This document shows, piece after piece, positions 9,879 through 21,828 of a stretch of 64,000 nucleotides of DNA (its first letter is position 1; every line of letters begins with the position of its first letter). This stretch comes from Serripes groenlandicus (lineage: Eukaryota > Mollusca > Bivalvia > Cardiida > Cardiidae). The stretch is from contig JASEVX010000012.1 in the NCBI GenBank assembly GCA_031761405.1, positions 23,857,165-23,921,164 on the forward strand. The letters run 5' to 3'. The translations under genes were made by a program, and so were the position numbers. The notes under the pieces are model-generated. The model did not search any database, had not been told where the DNA came from, and saw only the letters and a program-made list of their open reading frames with translations.

Positions 9879-11109
9879 GTTCCTCTTAGTAATAACCATG
9901 GCTTCCAGCTATTTCTTACTGGACAAGCGTTCAGAATCCTCTGATCGAAAACCGGAAGTGCTCACAAGTCTCGTTCAGAAGGATTCGGCTGCAGTACCAA
10001 CACGTGATCATCGGAAACACATGCTGTTTCAAGCAGACGATAATGAAATATCAAATAACAGAGTCAAACAGCCTAGAGTAACATTCGAAAATAAGGAGAA
10101 ACATGTTAAAGAAGTCAGACATATTGGATTTTTGAAGGTGCACAAAGCTGCATCATCAACAATGCAGAATATGTTTTTCAGGTTCGGACAAAAACGCAAT
10201 CTGACGTTTGTGTTCACGGAACATCCGAATTACTTTTCACGAACAGCGCAGAAACATATTCCCCTCGTGAAACCGAAACGTAGGTCAGGCTATGACATAT
10301 TGTGTAACCATGGTATTTTTAATTATGACATATATTCTTCTTTGTTACCAAATGATACCACGTATATAGGAATTGTTAGGGATCCACTGGCAGTTTTCAT
10401 ATCGGCCGTTAACTTTTACACACAACCGTCGCAGTTAATCCCATATCTAGGGAAGGTGCCTGGAAATAAACTTCAAAATCTTATCCGAAAACCGGAAGTT
10501 TATGACAAAGGATTTTTCACCTACACGAAAAATGTCATGGCGCGAGATTTTGGCTTTTCTCCGTCTATGAACGGAGTAAGAGAAAAGTTGAACGAACTAA
10601 ACGATCAATTTAAACTTGTTATTCTTGTAGAATATTTTGAAGAATCTCTCATTTTAATGAAAAGGTATCTCGGATGGAACCTGCAGGACATTTTATTCAT
10701 CTCCAACAATGTGTACGGAAAGGGCGGAAGTATGGCGGACTTAACACCGAGCGATATCGAACTGTTTAAAAAACGAAACGCTTTGGATTACGCAGTGTAT
10801 AATTTCTTCTACGACCGATTCTGGAAACAATTTGATATGGAATCCGGGGACATTCACGCAGAAATTTTGAATTACAAAAACGCTTTACAACTTGTGTACA
10901 CATTTTGTAACCAACCAGAAGTCGTTGATTCTCTTTCTATACCGAAGTCGGCATGGAATCATGAAATCAATTTAACTAAAGGTGATTGTAAATACATGAA
11001 AATGGACGAATTGAAATTCATCAACTATTTAAGATCGTTGCAAGGAAGCGAACTCATTAAAACGAAACCTGTAATACTCAGGAGAAGGCTTGTAAGACCC
11101 GGGCAATGA
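9879..11109 (+). CDS. Galactose 3-O-sulfotransferase-like (GAL3ST family), main exon
   Basis: Members of this family are Golgi type II membrane enzymes that move sulfate from PAPS to the 3-OH of galactose on glycolipids or glycoproteins. The exon encodes a membrane segment (RFLLVITMASSYFLL), a stem, then the two PAPS-binding motifs: FLKVHKAASSTMQN (5'-phosphosulfate loop, about residues 78-91 counted from the ATG at 9898) and IGIVRDPLAVFISAVNFY (3'-phosphate motif, around Arg161-Asp162). The frame is open upstream to 9751, but those codons come from a 55-bp repeat. A good acceptor (ttctcttttcag, AG at 9877-9878) suggests that an upstream exon supplies the cytosolic tail. From ATG 9898 the product is 403 aa, close to the family size, but that start would cut the membrane segment. 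Substrate cannot be told from sequence. Confidence 0.85.
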
Positions 11110-11219
11110 CACATAAATGCGCACAAACACTAAACACAATATTATTTCATACGAGATTGGGGGAACAGGGTTTGTTTTGTTAATACTTGTATTTTATTGT
11201 AGTATATAATTCTCATTTA

Positions 11220-11225
11220 AATAAA
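11220..11225 (+). promoter_or_regulatory. Polyadenylation signal of the sulfotransferase
   Basis: AATAAA lies 110 bp after the stop codon, just before an A-run, with no competing signal nearer the stop. Confidence 0.6.
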
Positions 11226-11268
11226 AAAAAAAGCGAAATGTTTGTCTTATTTTGTTTCTTGCTTTTTA

Positions 11269-11585
11269 GATCACCTGAGCCAAAGGCTCAAGGTGATCTA
11301 TTCTGATCACTTTCCTCCGTCGTTAGCTTTTAGCTCAAAATATCATCTTCTCCTAAACCACAGGACCAATTTCAATCAAACTTCACAGGAAAGTTCCTTT
11401 GGTGGTTCTCTTTCAAAATTCTTCAAAGAAAGGGGGCAAAATGTCCCAAACTTTAAAATTCCTCTCCTCTGAATAAGAAACTAATATAATTTGGTAGAAT
11501 TATTCTTGGGTGACCCTCTACAAATATTGATTGGTTGAAAAACATGGCAGCCAGGTCGCATCAGGAAAAGGGTAATTGAGTTAAA
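11269..11585 (+). repeat. Hairpin-headed dispersed repeat, tagatcacct type
   Basis: The head tagatcacctgagcc / ggctcaaggtgatcta forms a hairpin. The body is the shared text of this superfamily: ccaatttcaatcaaacttca, ggaaagttcct, tgggtgaccctcta, gattggttgaaaaacatggc. Related bodies lie at 20475, 30570, 31840, 39810 (reverse), 50610 and 56341. Confidence 0.7.
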
Positions 11586-11829
11586 AAATGTAAACATTAG
11601 CCTTCTTCGTGTCTTGAGACAGAGATTATTATTGCGCGAGACATACCGCCCATTGAAGAGTGACGTAGTAAGCAGGTGCCCGTTAGGTCACGCGACTTTT
11701 GGTTGGCAAAACAACCTCCATTGTAAATAGAGCGTGAATGGAATAATGATATAAAGGGAGGTAATTCAGAAATCATTTCATTATTCTTAGATTCTATGTT
11801 GAATATAGTACAAATACATTTATTTAACA

Positions 11830-12365
11830 CTGCAATTTCATCCGATTCACACGGTTTTATTTCATAGACTTTTGTTTTTCTATGACTTTAAGTTCAACAC
11901 CTTATTGAGGGCTATATATTATATTTACTTTTCGCAGATGCAGATAAACTTTTTTCATACAGTCATGTATAACATCATAGCAGCGTTAAAATATATTCAG
12001 TATGTATTTAAATTGATAGTTGATGGCAATGAATAGGTATTATATACACACAAATTTCACATGATCAAACCCAAAAAAAAGGAACGAAAATGCGTATGTG
12101 TCAATGGTAAAAACCATTTCAAGACAACCTCAGAAACATATTTTTAATTCTTAAACATAAATGGATCATTGAAAGGGGGAATATTCACACACTAAATAGT
12201 TAAACATATTGATAGACAAATATATCTGTTTACTAATCTTACACGCTCGTGTTTGTTGGATGTTTTGAATTAATAATAACGTCTTCTAATAAATTGGGCA
12301 GATTAACCGGCAGTAACAGTATTATTATATATCGCTCTTCATTTCATCCCTCGATGAACATGATG
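11830..12365 (+). repeat. Long dispersed repeat, copy 1
   Basis: About 535 bp are nearly identical to 61976-62503 in the same orientation, apart from small indels near 11968 and 12075. Similarity stops at gatgtttata. No ORF is seen. It is an unclassified interspersed repeat or segmental duplication. Confidence 0.9.
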
Positions 12366-12738
12366 TTTATACGTGTGAAAGCTCGCCTATAGGTTACACG
12401 TACGAACACAACGAGAATTCAGTACAATCTTACTGTTTTTCACATATCAAATCTCAACCCCATAGCACTTTTTTTCGGCCATTTTGCTTCCGGTCTTACT
12501 GGACGGACAAATTACCGTAACCTATTAATTTCGTAACCGGTAAAACCCGCATTCACGATATTCGTATGTTTTGACAAATAAAAAAATACTAAGAACTAGA
12601 GAGAAAAATTAAATTAAATTCCTTCTCGATAAAGTAAAGAAAACAAGGAATCTGACACGTGATCATTTGCGTGTAATTGCACTCGTTTTCTATTTTTAAA
12701 ATGATATTTTCTCAACCGGAAGTAAACACATCCAAATG

Positions 12739-12790
12739 TGACGTCATTGCAACGAAAGTAACGTCATTGTAAGGCAAGTAATAAATAGTT
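12739..12790 (+). promoter_or_regulatory. CRE-like sites upstream of a candidate first exon
   Basis: TGACGTCAT at 12739-12747 and taacgtcatt at 12759-12768, then an AT-rich ataaatag near 12781, lie 55-105 bp before the ATG at 12844. This is compatible with a promoter but proves nothing alone. Confidence 0.35.
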
Positions 12791-12843
12791 AACAAAAGGA
12801 AAACGACAGGAATGGTAGGAAAAGATAGTTTGACTCGTCAGAA

Positions 12844-12877
12844 ATGGATTTCATTCACTGCAAGGACTTTATGAAGG
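12844..12877 (+). CDS. Exon 1 of a two-exon gene of unknown function
   Basis: The ATG opens 11 codons plus one base (MDFIHCKDFMK) and ends at a strong donor (agg|gtaagt). The carried base fits the phase of the exon at 21829-22580: 34 plus 752 bases make exactly 262 codons including the stop. CRE-like sites and an AT box lie upstream. The join is inferred from phase and splice signals only; the intron would be 8951 bp and full of repeats. Confidence 0.45.
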
Positions 12878-13111
12878 GTAAGTCGACTATTCTTTTGTAC
12901 CTGTCATAGTTATTTCATGGATTTTATATTGTAAATATTTCAACGGAAGTTATCGTTCGTTACACTGGCCTCGGATATTATTTAAACTGAAAAGGATGAA
13001 CAATTCTGTTTCTGTATCGACATAGCTTCATTTCAAGGTAGGGTATTTATTATATCAATAATTTGCTTAAAAATATAACTTCATTTCTAAATTATTTGTT
13101 AGTATCTGTTG

Positions 13112-13249
13112 AGAACCGTTCCACGATGCTTTCATCAAATCGCGTGACGTCACATCGTGTGTATTGTTTTTGTCTGTATCTGTTCCACGATGCTTACGTC
13201 ACATCGCGTCACGTCACATAGTGTGTATTGTTTTTGTCTGTATCTGTCA
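13112..13249. repeat. Tandem duplication, about 64 bp x 2
   Basis: The unit contains gttccacgatgct and gtgtgtattgtttttgtctg; copies begin near 13118 and 13182. Both carry cgtgacgtcac or cgtcacgtcac, so CRE-like half-sites are duplicated. It lies in the intron after the candidate exon 1. Confidence 0.75.
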
Positions 13250-13600
13250 TTTGAAGCCGAAGTCGTCTTGTCAAATGTTGACCCCACTCAAGGAAATAGC
13301 TAAACTATCATATCTTCGACTGTCTAGTTGTATTTACTTTAAGACGTTTATTAAAATATTGAAGTAAATGTAGTAAACAAACAAAACTTCAGTCAATTTC
13401 TGAAGGCAATTATTTGCCTTCAATATACTTTGTTTTTGTTTACATTGTACAGTTTAACAGTTTATGTCTATGACCTAGCATTTGTCAAATCATGAAAGTA
13501 TGGCCAGAATCAGTTCACCCTGGTTTTGAGGTATACATAGTAAATGTCTTAAGCCATATATCCTCCAACCTGAAAGAGAGGAAAATACTTTCATGCCTCC

Positions 13601-13993
13601 AAATGAGTCCATTGATTTAAAGAAATGATGTCATATGTGGACTATCAGTAAAACACATAACTTTTCATTCAACAGGCTGAATTTCTAGTAGTTTCAGCTT
13701 TTTTATCCAAAATTTGTTTATTGATCAAACTCAAATGAGTCCATTGTTTTAAAGGAATGATGTCATATGTGGGCTATCAATAAAACACATTACTTTTCTT
13801 TCAACAGGCTGCATTTCTAGTAGATTCATCTTTTTTTTAACCAAATTATGTTTATTGATCAAACTCAAATGAGTCATGATTGTTTTAAAGAAATGATGTC
13901 ATATGTGGGCTATCAGTAAAACACATTACTTTTCTTTCAACAGGCTGAATTTCATTTGTTTTTATCCAAAATGTGTTTATTGATCAGATTGGA
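13601..13993. repeat. Tandem repeat, about 133 bp x 3
   Basis: Units begin aaatgagtc at 13601, 13733 and 13867 and share gaaatgatgtcatatgtgg, caacaggctgaatttc and gtttattgatcaaactc. The copies differ by small indels. Confidence 0.85.
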
Positions 13994-14139
13994 CAAACTT
14001 GTTACTTAGAATTTCAACAATATTTCCACTAGGTTATTTTAAATACTCTGCATGTATGTATTCAAACCACATTTACAAAAGATTCAACATCTATTGACAG
14101 CACTATTTTCATACTTGGGAGCACTTAATAATGGCACCT

Positions 14140-14245
14140 AAATGTGCATTGTTTACAAAGGGGTCAACATTGCCCCTAAACAAGGATTTTCAAAATAGGT
14201 TTTTTATAGTTACAACCGTTTCACACCAAGCCCTCGACCTGGTCT
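14140..14245 (-). mobile_element. MITE end fragment, cgtgaaacggttgtaact family
   Basis: Shares gtttacaaaggggt, cccctaaacaaggattttc and agttacaaccgtttcaca with the complete copy at 33847-34086. Only this end is present. Confidence 0.5.
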
Positions 14246-14929
14246 AACAAGAGTTCTGAGTTCTAATCTCAGCAGGTACATGATTTGAAAGAAGCAACTA
14301 AACTTAACAATTTATACATGAAACAATTATGTTGTGGGGAGTAGTCTTACTTAAACACTTATTACATTTTTATCCTGGCTTCTAGTAAAAATAGTTTACT
14401 CCCTGTACCCTTTTCAAAAGCTTTTATAATTGCGCAATAACAATTAAAAAAAGGAAAAGTTATCATCATTGATAACTCTGAGAATCTGTACATGTTCAAT
14501 GTCTGATAAGATCTTTCACTATCCACTTTTTTTTCAAACGACATATATACATACATAATCAGTTGTTCAGACACTAAGTCTGGAACTTATTAACAAATAA
14601 CCTGATGCTGTTTCATGTTTTACAAATTAAAGACCAGAAAAGGAGATAGGGGTTCAAAGGGAAATGTTGTTGAATAGGAACATATATTGTTCATTTTGGA
14701 TATGTTCATTTTGGATCAATTACACCATTCTGACAATGTATTCAGATTAGTCACAGAAATCAAGTAATTTACATCAGGCAAGGGGCTAAACTTTACCCTT
14801 TCCAACATACATCATTATAAATGGGACTTTTGAAAATATTTGTCAAAAATTACAGTTTTCTCAGTCTGTATGCATAGTGTTTTCATCTTAAAAACATTCA
14901 GCCAGATCATGCAAAGTTAGCCATGTGCC

Positions 14930-15045
14930 TTGGAAGATTGTTGTGTGGAGTATTTTAGTATTCTAGAAAGCCAGGGGAAAATGTTAGGTGAACTGAAGTA
15001 CCATCGAAAGTAATGTTAAGCTCAAGTCATTCAATCAACCATGGT
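14930..15045 (+). mobile_element. Diverged SINE fragment
   Basis: The text ccttggaagattgttgtgtg, gaaagccagg, aggtgaactg and tcattcaatcaa follows the 3' half of the SINE at 2536-2831, with many changes. Confidence 0.4.
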
Positions 15046-15881
15046 AAGAGTCAGTTTCCAATTATATGTATTACCAGTTTACAAATAACTAGCATTTGTA
15101 AAAATAAATCAAAACATTCTTCAATGCCTTCTAGTGTTGTTTTCCATCAACATCCTTGGAAATCTTACAGACTGTTACAATTCTGACATAATAAAAAATA
15201 AAACAGATATGTACAAATTAATTAAACTTAAATGCATGATAAGTTTGGGTTTTTTCAATATGTTTTTCAAATTCTGTTTGGTAACTTTCTACAATTTGCC
15301 TATTAATTTGTTTCTTGTTGTGGGACTGACAGTGCTTAATTAATTGTTCTTGCTTTCACACGACCTAGGCTTTGCCTATTAACATATTAAAGTTTCGGTT
15401 AGAAACTTCTTACGGTCAGGGTCAAAGGTCACATATACTATGGTGCTATTTTTGCTTGTTACAAAACGAAATCAATGGGCAATTTGGCACTACTCGGATA
15501 TCCGGTTTTCCGATTTAAGACTGTATATCAAATGTTTACGTCATTGAACATGTATCTAAGATTCTGTTCAGAGGACAATTCCATAAAAATGACGTCAGTG
15601 TCACTAAGCGCATTCAAATTTCAAGCTTTTTATTAACCACGTTAAAAATGGCGGATTCTTGACCTCAGGCCCGTATCGACTCGATTAAATTTTTCGATCT
15701 AGTAGATCCGATATGCGTTCGTTGGTAACAAAATACAGGAAACACCCGTTTTTTTATCATTTAGAAAACTGTTAAATGGATTTATTGTGTTAAACTGTCC
15801 ATAACTGCTGAAAGTCAACGACCGTCAGGTAAGCTGGTGCTATCGTGATTCATTCAAAACGGTTGATCATGGCCCATTTGT

Positions 15882-15975
15882 CACAGGTGCCCGGCGCATA
15901 ATAATACACTTTACATATAATATATAGAATATGTAAAGTAGGTAAAGTGGGCGGTTTATGCGCCGGGCACCTGTG
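15882..15975. mobile_element. Complete 94-bp MITE with 8-bp target-site duplication (hAT-like)
   Basis: Terminal inverted repeats of about 20 bp (cacaggtgcccggcgcataa and its complement) with a further inner inverted pair (ctttacatat / atatgtaaag). The exact 8-mer ccatttgt lies at 15874-15881 and 15976-15983. An 8-bp duplication fits hAT or P-type transposition. Removing the element restores a plausible empty site. Confidence 0.85.
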
Positions 15976-16869
15976 CCATTTGTCACAAATCTTGGTCACT
16001 CAGTTTATTCTTATGCAAATTTGTCACATTATATGTTTATTGCTAGGCCTAATGGAAGTCATGTTGTTTTGTTTAATCTTTGTGTCACGAAACCATATCA
16101 GTGCGAATCATGAGAATTATTTGCAATGTTCCGGTTAACAATAACATTAGAGTTGCCGTTCATGTTTAACATGCTTGTAAAGAAAACCAAAATGTGCAGA
16201 CTCGGAGTGTTTTGCCGAGGCATCATGTAAGTTTGAGCTGCATCCTCACAAGTATATGATTATATAAATAGTTTTTAAAGAACCTCACAACATTATTTCC
16301 ATGTCAGACATGTCCAATGCTTCTTAATGCTTAAAATGAAACAAGGATTCCGTTTCGTACCCAATGTTGTACGCACTTGAAGTCAAGTCTGAAGTTGTGA
16401 ACAGTATGTTTCGTCTTTCGTTCATCTGCTTCTCTGATAAGTAGAACCACTGAAGATATTCTCTGTTCATATATGTGTAATCTTGCGTCGCCTTGAGGAA
16501 GACATTATAGTGATACTAAACTCTGTTAGTGTTACTATCTTCAATTACGACAAGATTTTATGGATTCATGTCTATAGCCTATAGGTTAAAGTTTAAACAT
16601 ATTATGTCAGTACATGTACACTACACAGTCAATGAAATCAAGGATTTTGCAAGCTGGAATGTTCATGCTGGTTTCAAATAAGATATAAACAATTTTGTTT
16701 TCTATGTGTGCAACTAAACTTGTTCTTTCAGATTGAAATTGCAGGGGTTCGGGTGCGGAGCCCCTGATGTTGATAAAAAGTTAGATGCGTCTGGTAACAT
16801 AAAATAAAATATTTTAACATTCATTCAAAGGGGCTGATATTGACCAATGTGTGGCAAATTATCTTAATT

Positions 16870-16965
16870 CTATATAGGCTTTAACAATTATAGAGATGTT
16901 CCTTATTTTTGAGTAGACATTTTGAAAGTCGTCTACTGCAGATTTGTCTTGTGGGAAAGCTTCAA
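16870..16965. mobile_element. TTAA-type MITE remnant
   Basis: Keeps aattatagagatgttcctta, gaaagtcgtctactgcagat and the worn end ttgtgggaaag. Confidence 0.5.
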
Positions 16966-17338
16966 AGCGTTTAATTGATGATGTCTGTTAAAATTATTCT
17001 TTGATAAATTGGCAGTTAAACTAGATTAGCATGAAATAACCTTCAATTGTGAAAAGACTTTATTGATTCAAATAGGTGAAAATTAATGTACTGTGCATGT
17101 CCACTCAAAAGATTTGTGTTCTTGAATATGGTTATTTTTACTAACAGGCATAAGCACATTGTTTATATTATGTTGCCACAAAGTGTATTCAGTTTGACCT
17201 AGTCACCTATTGTTCTTTGTTAATTTTTTGTATTTTTTTTGTCTTTGCACAGTATAATTGAATTAATGATGAAGCAGAAGTTTAGGGGTGTAGCCCCAAA
17301 TGAGAATGGATAATCAATTTAAATAAAGAATATTAACC

Positions 17339-17470
17339 TTAATCCTTTCTCACATAAAACAAATATGCAACAGACCATTTTGAAAACATCTAAGCAAAAC
17401 AAATGGAAAATCTCTATAAATGAAAGTAAAATTATTGATAATCTTGAGTTGAAATAATAGCTCAATATGT
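17339..17470. mobile_element. TTAA-type MITE, truncated older copy
   Basis: Begins ttaatcctttctcacata and keeps aacagaccattttgaaaaca and ggaaaatctctataaatg, then ends where the younger copy at 17471 starts. Confidence 0.6.
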
Positions 17471-17705
17471 TTAACCCTTTCCCTCATACAACAATTCTGC
17501 AGCAGATGACTTTGAACATTTTTGTCAAAAATTAGAAAATCTCTATAGATAATTGAATGGACAACCAACCTATGACTAAAAGAGGAAAACATTGTGGCAA
17601 AAGGAGAAATTGCTCATTTTAAGCAATTTCTTCTTTTGTCACTGTATTCAAAAAGCCGTCTGCTGCAGAGGCGTCAGAAAATGTCCATATGAGGGAAAAG
17701 GTTAA
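17471..17705. mobile_element. TTAA-type MITE, full length, inserted beside an older copy
   Basis: TTAA at both ends, inverted ends aaccctttccctcata and tatgagggaaaaggtt, and a central hairpin (ggagaaattgctcatttt / aagcaatttcttctttt). It reads in the opposite sense to the copy at 7186. Confidence 0.85.
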
Positions 17706-18235
17706 CTTAAGATGTTTGTTTCTTTCAAACCAGGGTCTAAAGCTTTCTTTCCAGGGTCTTGTTGGTTTACATCATGTAATGTAATGAGTGACATTCCTCA
17801 TCTGAATTTTCTTTATCCCTGTCACACAGACAACATTAAAAAAAGCTAGGCCAAAATATTGAAAATCTCTTTGGATGAAAGCTAAACTATGGAATACAGT
17901 TTATAACAATTTTGATAATATTAAATTACAATTAAACTATCACAAGCTCGGATTTATTAGGAATTCCTCTTTTTGGTAAAGTACATGAGACATTTACCAG
18001 TAGTGACTTTCTTTGAGGACAATCTTGATCCTAAATTAAATGTGTTTAGCTACATTTTGAGACCTTATAGTTTTAACTGGTAAAACACCTGATCTAGCCA
18101 GGAGTTCTGAGTTCAAATCTCAGTGGGGAAGAAATGACACTGTAGCTAAATACATACAATTTAATCAATATCAGCACAGCTTTTGTGATAATCCTTAATC
18201 CATCATGCAATATCCACCAGCAACTATTTATTGTC

Positions 18236-18456
18236 CCCCGCTTAGCGAAAGCGCGGGGACTATTATTTCTCATTCGTCCGTCAGTCCGTCAGTCACGCTG
18301 TCAAAAAACTTTAACCTTGGTCATAACTTCTGAACCGTAATAGGTACTGCTTTCATAGTTCACATGTGTATTCCTTGTGACAACCCCTTTCCATCAATAC
18401 CAATTTTTTTGACCTTGTGACCTTGACCCTGACGAGTTATGGCCCTTTACCCCTAT
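18236..18456 (+). repeat. Hairpin head of a dispersed repeat (gtccccgc type)
   Basis: gtcccccgcttagc / gcgcggggac folds into a hairpin, followed by cgtccgtcagtccgtcagtc, ctttaaccttggtcataact and gagttatggccctttacc. It leads into the 166-bp array. Confidence 0.65.
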
Positions 18457-19905
18457 GTATGACTAAATTCATTTCCGGGCTATTTCTCTGCAACCGCTTT
18501 TTGGAATTTTATGAAACTTCATAGGAAGGATCACCACTAATTGAGATGCGCATATCGTGTTTGCGTTCCGGTTGGATTATTTTGCACGGAGTTATGGCCC
18601 TTTACCCCACCATCAGGCTATGTATGACTAAATTCATTTCCGGGCTATTTCTCTGCAACCGCTTTTTGGAATTTTATGAAACTTCATAGGAAGGATCACC
18701 ACCAAGTGTAGATGCGCATATCGTGTTTGCGTTCCGGTTGGATTATTTTTCACGGAGTTATGGCCCTTTACTCCACCATCAGGCTATGTATGACTAAATT
18801 CATTTCCGGGCTATTTCTCTGCAACCGCTTTTTAGAATTTTATGAAACTTCATAGGAAGGATCACCACCAAGTGTAGATGCGCATATCGTGTTTGCGTTC
18901 CGGTTGGATTATTTTGCACGGAGTTATGGCCCTTTACCCCACCATCAGGCTATGTATGACTAAATTCATTTCCGGGCTATTTCTCTGCAACCGCTTTTTG
19001 GAATTTTATGAAACTTCATAGGAAGGATCACCACCAAGTGTAGATGCGCATATCGTGTTTGCGTTCCGGTTGGATTATTTTTCACGGAGTTATGGCCCTT
19101 TACTCCACCATCAGGCTATGTATGACTAAATTCATTTCCGGGCTATTTCTCTGCAACCGCTTTTTGGAATTTTATGAAACTTCATAGGAAGGATCACCAC
19201 CAAGTGTAGATGCGCATATCGTGTTTGCGTTCCGGTTGGATGGTTTTTCACGGAGTTATGGCCCTTTACCCCACCATCCGGCTATGTATGACTAAATTCA
19301 TTTTTCCGGGCTATTTCTCTGCAACCGCTTTTTGGAATTTGATGAAACTTTATAGGAAGGATCACCACCAAGTGTAGATGCGCATATCGTGTTTGCGTTC
19401 CGGTTGGATGATTTTTCACGGAGTTTTACCCCACCATCCGGCTATGTATGACTTAATTCATTTCCGGGCTATCTCTCTGCAACCGCTTTTTGGAATTTGA
19501 TGAAACTTTATAGGAAGGATCACCACCAAGTGTAGATGCGCATATCGTGTTTGCGTTCCGGTTGGATTACTTTTCACGGAGTTATGGCCCTTTACTCCAC
19601 CATCAGGCTATGTATGACTAAATTCATTTCCGGGCTATTTCTCTGCAACCGCTTTTTGGAATTTTATGAAACTTCATAGGAAGGATCACCACCAAGTGTA
19701 GATGCGCATATCGTGTTTGCGTTCCGGTTGGATGATTTTTCACGGAGTTATGGCCCTTTACCCCACCATCCGGCTATGTATGACTAAATTCATTTTTCCG
19801 GGCTATTTCTCTGCAACCGCTTTTTGGAATTTGATGAAACTTTATAGGAAGGATCACCACCAAGTGTAGATGCGCATATCGTGTTTGCGTTCCGGTTGGA
19901 TGATT
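18457..19905 (+). repeat. Tandem array, 166 bp x about 9
   Basis: Units are aligned on ggctatgtatgacta at 18616, 18782, 18948, 19114, 19280, 19440, 19606 and 19772, with a partial earlier unit. All spacings are 166 bp except one of 160 with a small deletion. Variants alternate (catcagg against catccgg; tactcc against tacccc), suggesting duplication of multi-unit blocks. It contains gcatatcgtgtttgcgttcc in every unit. No ORF. Confidence 0.95.
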
Positions 19906-20474
19906 TTTTTCTTCTGAGGTGCAGTTTGGTGTTGTTATGTAAGTATATGTTTTTTACATAGAATTGATGGCAGAAATTATAAAATAAGTAGATTTCTATA
20001 TTTGTACTTACATTCTGTTAATCATGGCACCATTCAAGATCATTTTAATTAATACATGTAGGTGATATATATCAATACAAAAAACATTACTGTTATACTG
20101 GAATTGTCTATGTGTTAAATTCACCTTCCTTAAATATAGATCTAATTTGTTAGTATTTAAAGTAACAAAAGTCTATTTCAAAACAAAAACTAAACAATCC
20201 TTCTACATATTCACAAATATTAAAATTATCTTGAATATGGGCTACGTCCTCGTCGTGGTGCCGGACATCATGCATGCTTTCATTTCATTCAAAATGTTAT
20301 AGCATGTTGTATCACTTTCTCATCATACACATCTTTGTCATCACATAATCAGTAAAGTAGAAATATTGAGTGTTGTGAGCTTTGTGTGGTGCTGGTAGTT
20401 TAGTAACTCTATCTGCTCCTTCTAAATCTATACTACATGTATATTTATATTGTGTGCATGATGACAGAAGCCCA

Positions 20475-20860
20475 TTTTTAGCTCCACTGGCTGAAAGCCA
20501 GTCGAGCTTATGTCATGGCGAATTGTCCGTCGTGCGTCTGTGCGTCCGGCGTCCGTGCGTTAACTTTTTCTTAAAACGACTTCTTCTCCCTAACCACTTG
20601 GCCAATTTGGCTGAAACTTTGTAGGAAGCATCCTCTCAATGTCCTCTACTAAATTCCGTCAAATTATTTTCATCCATTCAAAATTCTGGTTTCCATGGTC
20701 GAAAACATGGCCGCCAGGGGGGAGGGGCTATTTTGCCTTAAATGGCTATAGTGAAAACTTAAAAATTCTTCTTCTCCGAAAGTGTCAGGCCGATTTTCAA
20801 ATAATTTTGTACAAGTGTTCCTTGGGTGACCCTTTATTAGATTCCTTCAAGTGATTACTC
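20475..20860 (+). repeat. Hairpin-headed dispersed repeat, agctcc type
   Basis: The head agctccactggct / agccagtcgagct forms a hairpin, followed by gtccgtcgtgcg and gtccggcgtccgtgcg. The body shares ccacttggccaatttggctg, ggccgattttcaaat and cttgggtgaccctt with the copies at 11269 and 56341. Confidence 0.7.
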
Positions 20861-21828
20861 ATCTGAGCAACAGGGTGAATTTCTCTTCAATGTTTGTAGT
20901 TAATAAGGAAGAATGTAAGTTTCAAAATAATTCTTTCTGTTCAGAATCCTCTGACTTGCAATGTGAAATTTTGGAATATGGGTGATTATAATGACTTTCG
21001 AAATTAAACAACTACACTTTTCTTTTGGAAGCAAACACACAAGATAAAGAACAATGTTTCAATAAATATATACAATTCTGTTATAAATATATACAATTTT
21101 GTTATAAATATATATTTTGTTATAAAATATAAATTTTCATTGTGATTTGTTAACATTTTCTAAATGGAAGAAATTTCAAAAGTACTGGAAATGCATGGAA
21201 CTGTCAGACTAGTCTATAGAAAAAAAAGCATATCAACTTAAATTGGCACAATACTGTATACTTTGTCAGGACTTCCATTCCTTTCAGATTACTAATGCAT
21301 GACACTTTTGGGGTTACAAACAGGTGGTGACGGCTTCCTTGCTACTGCTTTTTGTCTTGTTCCCTTTATATCTACATATTCTATTATTTAAGCATTTGTA
21401 CATTCCCCAGTATCAGCTGCTTCTTTAGTTCTCTATATTACATGGCTTTCAGTGATTTATTGAGATTTCTCAGGGAAATAAAAGTTATAATTTCCCTCCT
21501 GTTATTTTCCTATAGTAGGAAATTATCGATATTTTGCCACTAGACAGATTCCTTCTTTATTAAACTACCATTTTGGAAGAGAAAACAATATTTCAACAAA
21601 AATTATAGACATTATGATTTAATTTTACTTATTAAAATGTTTTTATGTGTTTAAAAGAGTAACAAAGGTGAATTTGTAAAACATCAAAAGTAATGACATT
21701 TTTACGTCAAAACGCACAACGTTTAATTCATATATTTTCAGATCCCTGTAAATAGAAGTGTGCATATAGTAAACTCTAGTTGAAAAACAAAAGAAAAAAA
21801 TAGTAACACTATACTAACTTTACTGTAG

